Source: Candidatus Obscuribacterales bacterium
Lineage (GTDB): Bacteria > Cyanobacteriota > Vampirovibrionia > Obscuribacterales > Obscuribacteraceae
DNA length: 39,102 nucleotides
NCBI GenBank assembly: GCA_021732565.1
Contig: JAKFUT010000174.1
Location: 1 to 39,102 of the forward strand
Direction of reading: 5' to 3'
Shown: piece after piece, positions 18,080 through 26,637 of the stretch
How the letters are laid out: every line of letters starts with the position of its first letter
Numbering within the stretch: position 1 is the stretch's first letter
Translations under genes and position numbers: made by a program
Notes under the pieces: model-generated
Told to the model about the DNA's origin: nothing
Databases searched by the model: none
Seen by the model: the letters and a program-made list of their open reading frames with translations, nothing else

Positions 18080-19093
18080 ATGAGTTCTACTCAGACGAGC
18101 TTGACCAATCCAGGAACTCATCGCGCCGACCTTAGCGTGAGGATGCGCCGGCTGCGTTCATCACCGGCTTTGCGAGAGATGGTGCGAGAGACACACATTC
18201 GACTGGAAAAGCTGATTTATCCTTTGTTTATAGTGGAAGGCAGCGGAATTAGAAAGCCGATATCGTCCATGCCGGGTATCCATCAGCAATCTGTCGATCA
18301 GATGCTCAAAGAAGTGGAGAAAATAGCAGAAAACGGGCTTCGTTCGGTTATTTTGTTTGGCATTCCCGAAAAGAAAGATCCCGAAGCAACCGGTGCCTGG
18401 CGTTCCGATGGAATCGTGCAAAAGGCAACCATTGAGATAAAGAAGCGGTTTCCAGAATTGCTCGTGGTGGCAGACACTTGTCTGTGCGAATACATGAGCC
18501 ACGGCCACTGCGGAATTGTGGAAGATGGGCGGATCCTGAATGATCCCAGTGTCGATATCCTGGCACGTGCTGCTATTTCCCAGGCAGAAGCCGGGGCAGA
18601 CATAATCGCACCTTCGGATATGATGGACGGTCGGGTAGCGGCGATAAGACACGCTCTGGATTCAGCCGGCTTTACCGACATTCCGGTAATGGCTTACAGC
18701 GCAAAATATGCTTCCGGATTTTACGGACCTTTTCGAGAGGCTGCGGAATCTACACCTCAATTTGGTGATCGTTCCAGCTACCAGATGGACCCGCCAAACG
18801 CACGAGAAGCCCTTAGAGAAATAGAAATGGATATAGAGGAAGGGGCTGACATAGTCATGGTGAAGCCTGCTCTTGCATATCTGGATATCATTGCTCGGGC
18901 CCGGGTGATTACCAACCTGCCAATTGCGGCATATAATGTGTCTGGAGAGTATTCTATGGTCAAAGCTGCAGCCGCCAACGGTTGGATTGACGAAAGACGT
19001 GTCGTCCTTGAATGCTTAACCGGCATATTTCGTGCCGGTGCAGATATTGTCATCACTTACCACGCCCTTGACGTGGCTGCATGGCTACGTTAA
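18080..19093 (+). CDS. hemB: Delta-aminolevulinic acid dehydratase (porphobilinogen synthase)
   Basis: It joins two molecules of 5-aminolevulinate to porphobilinogen. Visible are [17 protein letters not shown] near the N-terminus, the cysteine-rich metal site [14 protein letters not shown] (so probably the zinc-dependent type), the first active-site lysine in [15 protein letters not shown] and the second in [12 protein letters not shown], then YNVSGEYSM. Length (337) is normal. The start at 18080 follows GAGAGAATAATAAA. It stands 124 bases behind hemD. In pathway order it acts before HemC, and with hemA, C and D it forms the set leading to uroporphyrinogen III, apart from hemL, which is not in the window. 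Confidence 0.97.
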   Translation: MSSTQTSLTNPGTHRADLSVRMRRLRSSPALREMVRETHIRLEKLIYPLFIVEGSGIRKPISSMPGIHQQSVDQMLKEVEKIAENGLRSVILFGIPEKKDPEATGAWRSDGIVQKATIEIKKRFPELLVVADTCLCEYMSHGHCGIVEDGRILNDPSVDILARAAISQAEAGADIIAPSDMMDGRVAAIRHALDSAGFTDIPVMAYSAKYASGFYGPFREAAESTPQFGDRSSYQMDPPNAREALREIEMDIEEGADIVMVKPALAYLDIIARARVITNLPIAAYNVSGEYSMVKAAAANGWIDERRVVLECLTGIFRAGADIVITYHALDVAAWLR

Positions 19094-19129
19094 CCGAGTG
19101 TGGCGTTTAGTTCTGAGGACCAGAGATAA

Positions 19130-19594
19130 ATGAAAACGAGCACAGCGTATCAAATCAGTTTCGCCAATGCCTTCGCCGACCTCTACCTCGACAAGGAGAA
19201 TGGCGAAGTTGCACTCGATTTGAGGCGGCAAGAGATCACCATCTATCTAAACCAAACTCAGTATCAAGCTCTAGTGCTGCTTGTACAGCAGAGCCTTGAA
19301 GATGAGGAATTTCTGGAATACCTCAACTGGCAGAAAGACCCGATTCAGTGTGATGAAAACAGAATCTTCGAAATCTGTGGACCCGACCACATGGTTTGCA
19401 TGGCTTGCACGCCAAGCTATGAGAGGGTGAAGCTCACATTTGAAATTGGAGTAGCGGTAGATCTCTCATTTGGAGACTATCAGGGATTAGCCAGTCTCCT
19501 GAAAGAGGCCCAGGCAGATCTGGAATGGCGCCGAGAGCTCCTGCGGTGGAATATGCAGGACCAGGGTCCCGATTTTGCCACTGGCAACGATTAA
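19130..19594 (+). CDS. Unknown soluble protein downstream of hemB
   Basis: The protein has 154 residues, no signal peptide and no membrane segment. It is acidic and seems to be of mixed sheet and helix, with repeated patterns such as ADLYLDKENGEVALDLRR and AVDLSFGDYQGLASLLKEAQ that hint at two related halves. Two cysteines lie in MVCMACTP. It starts 36 bases after hemB behind GAGATAA, so co-transcription with the haem genes is likely. I do not recognise a family; a link to haem metabolism is only suggested by position. Confidence 0.65.
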   Translation: MKTSTAYQISFANAFADLYLDKENGEVALDLRRQEITIYLNQTQYQALVLLVQQSLEDEEFLEYLNWQKDPIQCDENRIFEICGPDHMVCMACTPSYERVKLTFEIGVAVDLSFGDYQGLASLLKEAQADLEWRRELLRWNMQDQGPDFATGND

Positions 19595-20137
19595 ATTCTA
19601 ATATCGAATTTTGAATAACTCTTAAGAATCTCTGAGAAACGAGACCCTTGACTGACAGTCGGTCCATGATTGTTAGGTGCTGATGCTCGCCTCAAGTAGC
19701 CGCACACGGAATCCTATACTTGACGCAAGCCCCACGGGGACTTTTGGAATGTTCGGTCGCAGACCGAAGCGATTGATCTGACATGAATGCGATCTGAACT
19801 GAGAACGGGTAACCTGCCTTAGCCTCCACCAAGCCCGCCCGGCAATCCCAATGCGTTGCACACCAACCTTCTGGTACGGACGGAACCGCTGGCACCACCT
19901 GGCATCCGCAGGGACAACCGAGAATCCCGTACACCTGTGTGAAGTGTACAGCAGCTTATGGGTCAGCCTAAATGGAGATCACCATGTTCCTAAAATGCCA
20001 TTTCAATACGCCCGCCACTCACAAGTGTGAACACACTTGGTGCAACGCAAAGAGCAATCCCCGGCGGAGCTGATTTGTACACTCATCAGCATAGTTCAAT
20101 TGGTTTTGCTCAACGGCCACCTACAAGGAGAATAGCC
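19595..20137 (+). promoter_or_regulatory. Upstream region of the PfpI gene with inverted repeats
   Basis: No gene is convincing here. It holds three compact dyad elements: a hairpin TTCGGTC-GCA-GACCGAA at 19752-19768, an inverted repeat GTACAC (19929-19934) with GTGTAC (19944-19949), and CAAGTGTG (20022-20029) with CACACTTG (20032-20039) about 100 bases before the PfpI start. The last two share the GTGTRAAG/GTGT theme and may be binding sites for a regulator. A minus-strand frame at 19692-19934 has unnatural composition. Confidence 0.35.
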
Positions 20138-20674
20138 ATGGAATTGAAAGGCAAGAAAGTGCTTATCATTGCCGGACCGGATTTCGAAGATAGAGAACTG
20201 TTTTATCCTCAGCTTCGGTTAACCGAGGCCGGCGCTACTGTAAAGATTGCCGGCATTGGAGAACGGACCTATAAGGGCAAGTATGGTATGCCGATTGAAG
20301 TAAATGCTCAGTGCGAAGAACTGGCGTTTAAAGAGAGCTTCGATTGCGTGATAATTCCCGGGGGATGGGCGCCGGATAAAATTCGCGCAAACCACGCAGC
20401 GCTGGAGATTGTACGCCACACCATGAAAGAAGGCGGCGTTGTCGCATCGATATGTCACGGACCATGGGTTCTTGCTTCTGCAGACGTCATACGCGGAAAG
20501 AATGTGACCAGCTACAAGAACATCAAGGATGATCTCGTTCATGCCGGTGCAAATTGGTCCGACAACGAAGTAGTCGTAGACGGCAATCTCGTTACATCAC
20601 GCACCCCTGCCGATTTGCCCGCCTTCTGCCGTGAAATTGTAAAGCTGCTGACAAAAACGGCTGTGCCTGCATAA
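20138..20674 (+). CDS. PfpI/DJ-1 family protein (glutamine amidotransferase-like fold)
   Basis: The protein has 178 residues and the class I glutamine-amidotransferase fold of the PfpI/YhbO/DJ-1 family, which includes deglycases, chaperones and stress proteins. Visible are KGKKVLIIAGPDFEDREL at the N-terminus, VIIPGGWAPDKIR in the middle, the nucleophile elbow ASICHGPWVL with the catalytic cysteine and histidine (about residues 107-108), and the end VTSRTPADLPAFCREI. The glutamate expected near the N-terminus is in FEDRELFYPQ. The start at 20138 is behind AAGGAG. A stress or repair role is likely but the exact reaction cannot be read from sequence. A strong terminator follows, so it is probably a single-gene unit. 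Confidence 0.94.
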   Translation: MELKGKKVLIIAGPDFEDRELFYPQLRLTEAGATVKIAGIGERTYKGKYGMPIEVNAQCEELAFKESFDCVIIPGGWAPDKIRANHAALEIVRHTMKEGGVVASICHGPWVLASADVIRGKNVTSYKNIKDDLVHAGANWSDNEVVVDGNLVTSRTPADLPAFCREIVKLLTKTAVPA

Positions 20675-20693
20675 TTTTTGCAGTTTAGTTGGC

Positions 20694-20733
20694 CGGGTGG
20701 GACGCTAACACAAAAGTGTTGGCGTCCCACCCG
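20694..20733 (+). terminator. Rho-independent terminator of the PfpI gene
   Basis: An 18-bp stem with one G-T pair, CGGGTGGGACGCTAACAC (20694-20711) and its partner at 20716-20733, closes on an AAAA loop and is followed by TTATATT. It lies 20 bases after the PfpI stop codon. Confidence 0.85.
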
Positions 20734-20810
20734 TTATATTCGACCGGTCAAATGATCCAGTTCGCAGTATCCGTAAACGCAACCGGCTATCGACCGGCCA
20801 CACGATTCGG

Positions 20811-20838
20811 GGGGGCCCAACAGACATGTTGGACCTCC
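20811..20838. terminator. Second hairpin, possible terminator or RNA structure
   Basis: A 12-bp stem (20811-20822 with 20827-20838) with one mismatch and one wobble closes a GACA loop; the core is CCCAACA/TGTTGG. It is followed by TGGAGTTATTATT, only weakly T-rich. It may back up the terminator 78 bases earlier or end minus-strand transcription. Confidence 0.4.
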
Positions 20839-20952
20839 TGGAGTTATTATTGAATCAAGAGCCCTGAGTGCATTAACTAAAAGCTTCGCCTACTCGAAAG
20901 CGAATATAAGACGAATTTAGTCACTGGTGGCTCTTTTCTTTTGTGATCAACG

Positions 20953-21284
20953 TTACTCGTTCGCTGCGGTTCCTTCGTCGTCAGTCGTTGACCAGAGGAG
21001 TGAGACTCTGTACGTCTGATCTATCTGTTTCGTAGAATATATCCGAACCAGCACCGCGATACTATCGCTGCGATTGCTGAAAAGCTGAGCTTGATCAGCA
21101 TGGGCGGAACCCGGGAGCGAGAGCAAGCCCCGTCCCGCTTCGATTTCGGGAATTGCAGCTGGATTACCAATGTGCATAGCTACCATACTTGAGCCACCTT
21201 GAACAGCAAGCGTGGACGGCGATTGGTCAAATAAGTAGCGGGGAATTCATCAAGTCTGATTTGCTCCGTAATTCCCATAAACAT
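20953..21284 (-). pseudogene. Possible frameshifted small gene
   Basis: From an ATG at 21284, behind AGAGG, the minus strand reads MFMGITEQIRLDEFPATYLT and then runs to a stop near 21180. A different frame, open from about 21250, continues with protein-like sequence (STLAVQGGSSMVAMHIGNPA) to a stop at 20953. Together they look like one protein of about 100 residues split by a frame change near 21210-21240. No family is recognised. It could equally be chance; the rest of 20839-21380 shows nothing else. Confidence 0.3.
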
Positions 21285-21380
21285 TTATCGAACTGCCTCT
21301 TTGGAGCCACCCCGTTCGAATAATGCGCCGCGTTTCCGCCGGGCAAGATGACCGGGCTCAGAGCGTTACTGAGCCAACCG

Positions 21381-22466
21381 TCAGTGTTCTGCGACCATCA
21401 TCTTCAATGCAATATTAATATCCTCATCCCCGGGCTTCAGGGCGGCACAGATTTCAACTTGTTTGCGCGCTTCTGCGGTTTCTCCGGCCAGGAAATAGGC
21501 TCCAGCCAGTAACAAACGATTTTCCGCACAAGGATTGATAGCGACTGCACGACATGCAACATCAAGCAGACCCGCGATCGCGTGCTCATTTGAAGGATTA
21601 AATTGCACCGCTCGCCTGTATTCAATGCCGGCATATACAAGTCTGACGCGCGCAATATTTTCCTCTCCAAGCTCTCGCGCGGCATTGGAATACTGCAGCA
21701 ACACATCGCCTAATCGCTGATGACACTTCGACAGACCAGCATTTCCCTCAGGATACTTGAGATTATCCGACACATTACACTGAACCTCAGGAATGGCTGC
21801 CTGCTTGGCTGCGCTTGATTTGCCCGATGAAGTTGACGACGAGTCAACAACATTACTGTTGGACTTCGGGGAAGTTGAATCGCTTTCATTAGCCCATGAT
21901 TTATTTACCGCTGTGGCCCATTGTATAAACGCGAACTGAGGAAAGCCCGCTTCCAGCAGCAACTCAGCCAAACAGGCATGGTCTGCTCCTTTTCCCGAAT
22001 CAATCATTGACCGCTCGTATTCCACAATCGCTTCGGGCAAGTTGAGCATCGACGCGGCGGCCTCAGCATTACGCCGGCGTTCAGCACCACTGCCTGGAGC
22101 GATCTTCATCAGTCGGCACAGACCGCTGTAAGCAGACCTGTTGTCAGGGTCGGCAAATAACGCCAGCCGCCACTGCGCTATTGCATCCGCGTCGCGACCT
22201 TGTTTTTCAAGGAGGTTGCCAAACAGCAGGTGCGCTGCTGACAGATTAGTCCGAAGATCCGTGCGCCAGGGTGCAATCGACAACGCGGACTCATGTTCCT
22301 CGATTGACTCCACCCAGCGCCCTTCTGCACCAAGCGTAACACCACGATTGTTGGTTTCATTCGCCAAAGCTTCGTCTGATGGAGAAGTAGCGGGGTTCCT
22401 TCCTCGATCATCGGCATCAGAAGAGGCACCACTGGCGCCACCATCGCGGATGCCGTCATTCTGCAA
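21381..22466 (-). CDS. TPR protein, probably the 3' part of a frame-disrupted gene
   Basis: The frame is open from 22511 but has no good start: the first candidate codon is a TTG at 22466 without a ribosome site. The sequence begins with a polar, Asp/Ser/Gly-rich linker and then holds TPR units (NNRGVTLGAEGRWVESIEEHESAL, and others to the end, where AYFLAGETAEARKQVEICAAL is the last). A Ser-rich insertion lies near residues 190-215. The upstream frame (22178-24790) overlaps it and turns into unnatural sequence just where this frame opens, so both parts probably form one protein of about 1,130 residues. If separate, this would be a cytoplasmic TPR protein without a clear start. Confidence 0.65.
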   Translation of the reverse strand: MQNDGIRDGGASGASSDADDRGRNPATSPSDEALANETNNRGVTLGAEGRWVESIEEHESALSIAPWRTDLRTNLSAAHLLFGNLLEKQGRDADAIAQWRLALFADPDNRSAYSGLCRLMKIAPGSGAERRRNAEAAASMLNLPEAIVEYERSMIDSGKGADHACLAELLLEAGFPQFAFIQWATAVNKSWANESDSTSPKSNSNVVDSSSTSSGKSSAAKQAAIPEVQCNVSDNLKYPEGNAGLSKCHQRLGDVLLQYSNAARELGEENIARVRLVYAGIEYRRAVQFNPSNEHAIAGLLDVACRAVAINPCAENRLLLAGAYFLAGETAEARKQVEICAALKPGDEDINIALKMMVAEH

Positions 22467-24790
22467 TCTCTGGTCGGAACCAGAAAGTGCAGCCTCCTCG
22501 GAATGGTTGATTCAATCTGTTTAAATTCGCCGGCCGGACCAACGGACAAAACCGTATCCGGTGCCTTCTTTCTTGCCTCAGGCATCAGTGTTGCTTCTAT
22601 TTGCAACTTCGTCAACCTGGTGCGCAGAGATACAACACGAGCATATGCAAATTTTGCAGAGTCAAATGAGTTCGATTGATCCACAAAAATTGCCGGAGTA
22701 GACGACGAGGTCCTTGACGCAGTGGATACAAACGTCACAAACACAGGCATTCCATCAGGCACCGAATTCGGTGCTTCATGGAATGCAGACTCCGCTGAAG
22801 ACTGCGCAACCTTTCTGCACTGCTCGTCGAACTCCGCCTCGCCAGAGAGAATGGATACTTTCGTCTCAACCGACCCGCCTTCGCGGAAAGAAGCCGCCAC
22901 CACCGTATTCAAGTTTTTCCCCGGCGCTCCTGCATAGTTCCAGCTAGCCTTGGCTTTAGAAAGAATTGAAGCGCAGAGAGTTTCCCGAATTTTCTCGCCA
23001 AATCTTTTCGGCGATCGGGCTGCCCCCTCCGCTGGAAGGTAGTCGACATGGCTCTTCGCATCCTGCCAATCCGCCAATGCATCAATTCGAGAAGCATCGC
23101 TAACGTGTCCCGATGTCTGCTGCAATCGCTGCGTTGCCACTGCGTAAAGTCGAAGAACTCGATCGACGGACGCAGGAAATGCCACCACATGCGTCCCCTC
23201 AGCGCCGGGGAGAAGACAAAGTTTCGACATCAGAGGAAAGCGTTCTTCCGGCGAAATTGAGAATCTCTGAAAAAGTTCCGCCTTAATATCTACTTCGCGC
23301 GCGCCATTGCCGCCCTCGGGAGATACTAGCTTTTGGTTTTCATCATCAGTCGACCGACTTGAAGGAGAAGAAGAAGAATCGAACGAATCCTGAGCCAACC
23401 GTTCTAACCTGCTGTCAGCGGTGACACGACTACTCCGCTGACTCTCCGTGGTATCACTGAAGCGAGCGTTCGCAGGGGAATTATTTGGATGGAACGCATT
23501 CAGGGGCAAGGAAGGGGGAACCAGAGCAGCACTATCGAATACTTCACTTTTAGATTTCTGTCTTCCACCGGATGGCAGATTGGTCATCGACGCGCACGCG
23601 CTCACGGGCTGTAGCACTGGTCCATAGGGCAGGGGTGGAAGAGTTGTACCCGAAGATGTCTCGCTTATTACCGGTTCGTCCGCCGAAACTCCTACAAGGG
23701 TCGTATCTACAGATATAGTTCTTCGCCAGAACAACTTGAGAGGCAAAGCGGTGTTCTGTCTGCCGAGTGCGGGATGAGAAAACACGTCTGCCTTCTTCGT
23801 ATCAAGAGTAATGCCCAGAAGGGCAAGCGCATTTTTTGCATGAGCCTGCGCCTCAGCATACTTGCGCTGATGAAAGGTCATCAGTGCAATTTGGTAATGC
23901 AAGAGAGGTAGCAGGCGGGCATCACCATGAATCTTATTATCGCAGCGCTCCTGCGCCCTGGTAAACAATGTCACGCTACGGTCCGGTTGGCCGGCAAAGC
24001 AAGCGGCATTAGCAGCGCTGATCAGACTTGACGTGGCAAACTGATACGAGGTCACGCCATCATCGCCAGAGTATGCATCGAACGCTTCCTCATATCGCGT
24101 TGATGCAGCTTCCCATCGAAAAGCCCGGGCGTCGGCTAATGCGATGAGCGCTAATGTCTCAGCCTGTCCTCGCCTGCAGTTGTTGCTCTTGTACAACAAT
24201 GATGCTTGTTGAAGCTTCGCATAGGCGTCTGCCTCAGCACCTGCCTGAAGCAAGAGAAAGCCAAGGTTGAAATAGAGTGCGGCTTTATCGGTCTTGCTGA
24301 CACCGGCAATGACGTCACCATTATTGATGGATTTTTCCAACACAAACCGGGCTGCCGTGGGCTGATTGTCACCGGCGTATGCAAGCGCCAATCTATTGGT
24401 GCATCCCGCCAGCAGCATTCTCAATCGTTTTTTGTCGTTAACACCAATATTGTGCCTAACAGGAGCAGTCTTCTCCGTAATCCGCGAAGCACCAGGAGAG
24501 CTACTTTCGCCATGTGTCTCCGTTTCCCGAATCTGTGTGCGCGACTTCTGTATCGCAGAGATCCACAGTTGATCAACTTCCGGAACACAACATCGAAGCG
24601 CTGCTTGGATTGCTTCCTCGACAGTTTCGGCCGGAAGAGGCGCAATTTGCACGGGGCGGCCATAACGATCGGGAACATAGGAGCGAGGTTGCGCTACCGC
24701 GGGCCAGCACGCTGCATAACCAGTCGAACCGCACAACCACGAACTGGTCACAATGCCAACTGACAGCGCCGACAGAACTCTTCGTTTCAA
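22178..24790 (-). CDS. Exported TPR protein with TonB-like C-terminal domain; 3' part out of frame
   Basis: It starts at a TTG (24790) behind GGGGTGGAAA with a signal peptide (KRRVLSALSVGIVTSSWLCGS). TPR-like helices fill about residues 120-330, a Ser-rich disordered linker about 360-500. A domain near residues 610-690 resembles the TonB/TolA C-terminal fold (KASWNYAGAPGKNLNTVV, then SGEAEFDEQCRKVAQ and MPVFVTF). After about residue 760 (position 22511 downward) the composition becomes unnatural, rich in Met, Pro, Arg and Leu, and the natural sequence continues in the overlapping -1 frame. The real product therefore probably continues into 21381-22511, or the gene is broken. The start lies 24 bases behind the zinc-ribbon gene. 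Confidence 0.7.
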   Translation of the reverse strand: MKRRVLSALSVGIVTSSWLCGSTGYAACWPAVAQPRSYVPDRYGRPVQIAPLPAETVEEAIQAALRCCVPEVDQLWISAIQKSRTQIRETETHGESSSPGASRITEKTAPVRHNIGVNDKKRLRMLLAGCTNRLALAYAGDNQPTAARFVLEKSINNGDVIAGVSKTDKAALYFNLGFLLLQAGAEADAYAKLQQASLLYKSNNCRRGQAETLALIALADARAFRWEAASTRYEEAFDAYSGDDGVTSYQFATSSLISAANAACFAGQPDRSVTLFTRAQERCDNKIHGDARLLPLLHYQIALMTFHQRKYAEAQAHAKNALALLGITLDTKKADVFSHPALGRQNTALPLKLFWRRTISVDTTLVGVSADEPVISETSSGTTLPPLPYGPVLQPVSACASMTNLPSGGRQKSKSEVFDSAALVPPSLPLNAFHPNNSPANARFSDTTESQRSSRVTADSRLERLAQDSFDSSSSPSSRSTDDENQKLVSPEGGNGAREVDIKAELFQRFSISPEERFPLMSKLCLLPGAEGTHVVAFPASVDRVLRLYAVATQRLQQTSGHVSDASRIDALADWQDAKSHVDYLPAEGAARSPKRFGEKIRETLCASILSKAKASWNYAGAPGKNLNTVVAASFREGGSVETKVSILSGEAEFDEQCRKVAQSSAESAFHEAPNSVPDGMPVFVTFVSTASRTSSSTPAIFVDQSNSFDSAKFAYARVVSLRTRLTKLQIEATLMPEARKKAPDTVLSVGPAGEFKQIESTIPRRLHFLVPTRDCRMTASAMVAPVVPLLMPMIEEGTPLLLHQTKLWRMKPTIVVLRLVQKGAGWSQSRNMSPRCRLHPGARIFGLICQQRTCCLATSLKNKVATRMQ

Positions 24791-24814
24791 TTTCCACCCC
24801 GCTGTGGCGTAGAG

Positions 24815-25189
24815 TCACATCCCACAAAGAGTATGAAAAGCATACGAGCAGAAAAAATATGCAGAAGCAAGCAAACAGACAAACGTTAGAGGACCAGTGC
24901 CATAATCCGGCGCTCCCGGTTGAACAATTTGGCGGCTTGTCGGAACTCCGCCGACCGGAGCGCCGCTTAACGCGGTTCCGCGAGCACCGGCAGTCGCGGA
25001 GTTGGCGGCTGCTCGGAAGCCGGCCGTAGCGGCAGTTGTTACTGCCGCGCGACCGGCTGCCGAGGCATTTACTCTGGCAACCGTTATTTCGCTTCTTCTT
25101 CGACCGCAGGTCGGGCACAGAAGTGAATCACCGAGAGAAATCATGCAGTAGTTACAAAAGGGGACCTGGCTACCACTCGGTTCATTCAT
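24815..25189 (-). CDS. Small zinc-ribbon membrane protein
   Basis: The protein has 124 residues. Near the N-terminus two CxxC knuckles, FCNYC and LCPTCGRR, form a zinc ribbon. An Ala/Gly/Thr-rich low-complexity middle follows (residues about 40-75), and a single hydrophobic segment (TFVCLLASAYFFCSYAF) closes the protein. This suggests a tail-anchored membrane protein with its zinc ribbon in the cytoplasm. The start at 25189 is preceded by GGAG. It lies between the methyltransferase and the TPR/TonB-like gene with short gaps (51 and 24 bases), so the three may be one operon. Function unknown. Confidence 0.7.
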   Translation of the reverse strand: MNEPSGSQVPFCNYCMISLGDSLLCPTCGRRRSEITVARVNASAAGRAAVTTAATAGFRAAANSATAGARGTALSGAPVGGVPTSRQIVQPGAPDYGTGPLTFVCLLASAYFFCSYAFHTLCGM

Positions 25190-25240
25190 ATCAAAGCTCC
25201 GATTGCACGGGTTATTCTAACTCAGTGTAACCACAATGAA

Positions 25241-26266
25241 TTATGCCTTGCGCGCGGTCATTACCGGCGATTCTTTCTCAAAGAATGGAAGACTCACCCG
25301 TGTTGGTTCGCCGAATCCGGCTTCGGTCAGCATTTCGGTCAACTGGTTGACAGTAAAAACGCAGCCTTCCGTAGTATGCAACAACATATTTAGCGCGAAG
25401 AGCTGCGCAAACACCGGGGCCGTCGATTCCTCATTGCTGAGAAACTCAGCCACCACTAGCAGCCCCCCGGGCTTAAGCGTCTCGTGAACCTTCTTTAGTA
25501 GTTTCGCTGATTGCTCCCGCCCCTCGGAATGCAACAAGTGGCCAAGGATGACAATGTCGTAGTGTTGAGGCGACAGGTCAACTTCCTGCCAGCTTCCCGA
25601 CAGATAACCATACTGTTCCGCCACCTTGTGTCTAGTAGTGAAGCGCCGAGTAGTGACGAATACAGGTTCAAAGTCTAACGCGTCTACCTTCAACTTTCGG
25701 TTTGCCTCAGCCAAAGGAATACTCCAGGCACCACTGCCAGCACCAATATCAAGAACACGAGGCTCTCCTGAAAGCGATTCCGGTTTTAAATGCTGAGCCA
25801 ACGAGAGTGCCGTGGCATAACTCATGGGGAAGATATTGGCAGCCAGTTGCGGGAAAAACTCTGAAGCGGTTTTTTCGGTGTTTACCTCAGCAAGCGGTTT
25901 ACCCTGGCGAATTGTTTCGGTCAGCTGATCCCAGGCATTAGACACCTGGTCTTCTAATACGTAATTACCAAAGTAGACCGGGCTGTCAGGCAGGAGATGT
26001 AACTTTGAAACTTCGGTGAGTTCAAACTGCTCACCCTTCTTCCGCAGGAACTCCATAGAGGCCAATGCGTTGAGAAGCAAAAGTGTAGCTTTTTCATTAA
26101 GATTGAGCCGGGTGGCAACCTGGCTGGCGGTAAGCGGGAGATCAGCCAGCACGCCGAATACTTTCAGCTCCAGGGCTGTCCGCAGCGTCTGCACACCCCA
26201 GCGGGAATGCAGAAGTCCGGCGATGCTGAGGGGCGGCACCATAGTTTCCGCTTGTAGTGCAGGCAT
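25241..26266 (-). CDS. SAM-dependent O-methyltransferase-like protein
   Basis: The protein (341 residues) has the two-part layout of the small-molecule O-methyltransferases related to caffeate and acetylserotonin methyltransferases. An N-terminal helical/winged-helix dimerisation domain (LRTALELKVFGVLADLPLTASQVATRL) is followed by a Rossmann domain with the SAM motif VLDIGAGSGAWSIPLA (about 166-181), the acidic residue in VDALDFEP, YDIVILGHLLHS and LKPGGLLVVAEF. The substrate is unknown; such enzymes modify secondary metabolites, quinones or pigments. I place the start at 26266, directly behind a perfect AAGGAGGA, rather than at 26308. It heads a minus-strand run into 24815-25189 and is divergent from the SRP RNA. 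Confidence 0.9.
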   Translation of the reverse strand: MPALQAETMVPPLSIAGLLHSRWGVQTLRTALELKVFGVLADLPLTASQVATRLNLNEKATLLLLNALASMEFLRKKGEQFELTEVSKLHLLPDSPVYFGNYVLEDQVSNAWDQLTETIRQGKPLAEVNTEKTASEFFPQLAANIFPMSYATALSLAQHLKPESLSGEPRVLDIGAGSGAWSIPLAEANRKLKVDALDFEPVFVTTRRFTTRHKVAEQYGYLSGSWQEVDLSPQHYDIVILGHLLHSEGREQSAKLLKKVHETLKPGGLLVVAEFLSNEESTAPVFAQLFALNMLLHTTEGCVFTVNQLTEMLTEAGFGEPTRVSLPFFEKESPVMTARKA

Positions 26267-26497
26267 TTTCAGTCCTCCTTGTATTGTACGAGCGAATAAT
26301 ACTGGCAAGCACTAAGGACTACAGGAATCCGGGAGATTCTCAAGCGATAAAGTATTTGTAAGCGCGATTTGTAAGCCTGATCCGAACGCCGAAACGGCGT
26401 CCAAACCTCTGTAAGTCGGCGCTGCAGGGCCAGAAAGTCTTTGGAATGGAAGATTTTGTCCGGGCCAAGCAATGGCTCTGGTACGTGACTCATAGGA

Positions 26498-26503
26498 TAT
26501 AAT
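26498..26503 (+). promoter_or_regulatory. -10 box of the SRP RNA promoter
   Basis: A perfect TATAAT lies seven bases before the predicted 5' end of the SRP RNA. No strong -35 hexamer is seen at 16-18 bases upstream; GGCTCT/GCTCTG is the best available. Confidence 0.6.
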
Positions 26504-26509
26504 CCTTCC

Positions 26510-26616
26510 ATACAGATCGTTGGGTGCGGCGGAGACCGACGAACCTGGTCAGAGGGGAAACCCAGCAGCCATAAGTTTGGACCCTTCGGGTGTGCTCAGC
26601 GGTCTGTACCTTTTTT
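26510..26616 (+). ncRNA. ffs: Signal recognition particle RNA, small bacterial type (4.5S)
   Basis: This RNA pairs with Ffh and FtsY to deliver nascent membrane proteins. The conserved helix 8 core is plain: CCTGGTCAG on the 5' side, a GGG-GAAA-CCC apical stem-loop, and AGCAGCC on the 3' side, followed by the conserved TGTGCTCAGCGGTC segment. The ends pair (TACAGA at 26511 with TCTGTA near 26603), giving a rod of about 100 nt. A run of six T at 26611-26616 ends it, acting as terminator. The tetraloop is GAAA rather than the commoner GGAA, still a GNRA loop. No Alu domain is present. Confidence 0.92.
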
Positions 26617-26637
26617 ACAGCTTGCAGGATAGAAGTA

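Noticed and set aside
19692-19934. 80-codon minus-strand frame in the region before the PfpI gene
   Set aside because: Composition is unnatural, no ribosome site, and the region is better explained as regulatory sequence.
22519-22525. TTTAAAC on the minus strand, the classical -1 slippery heptamer, close to the frame change in the TPR/TonB-like gene
   Set aside because: In the reading frame it is phased TTT-AAA-C, not T-TTA-AAC. The -1 frame also meets a TGA at 22514-22512 just after it, so slippage here could not join the two parts.
24514-25118. Long frames on both strands over the zinc-ribbon and TPR/TonB-like gene starts
   Set aside because: Arg- and Ser-rich shadows of the genes in the other frame; no start signals.
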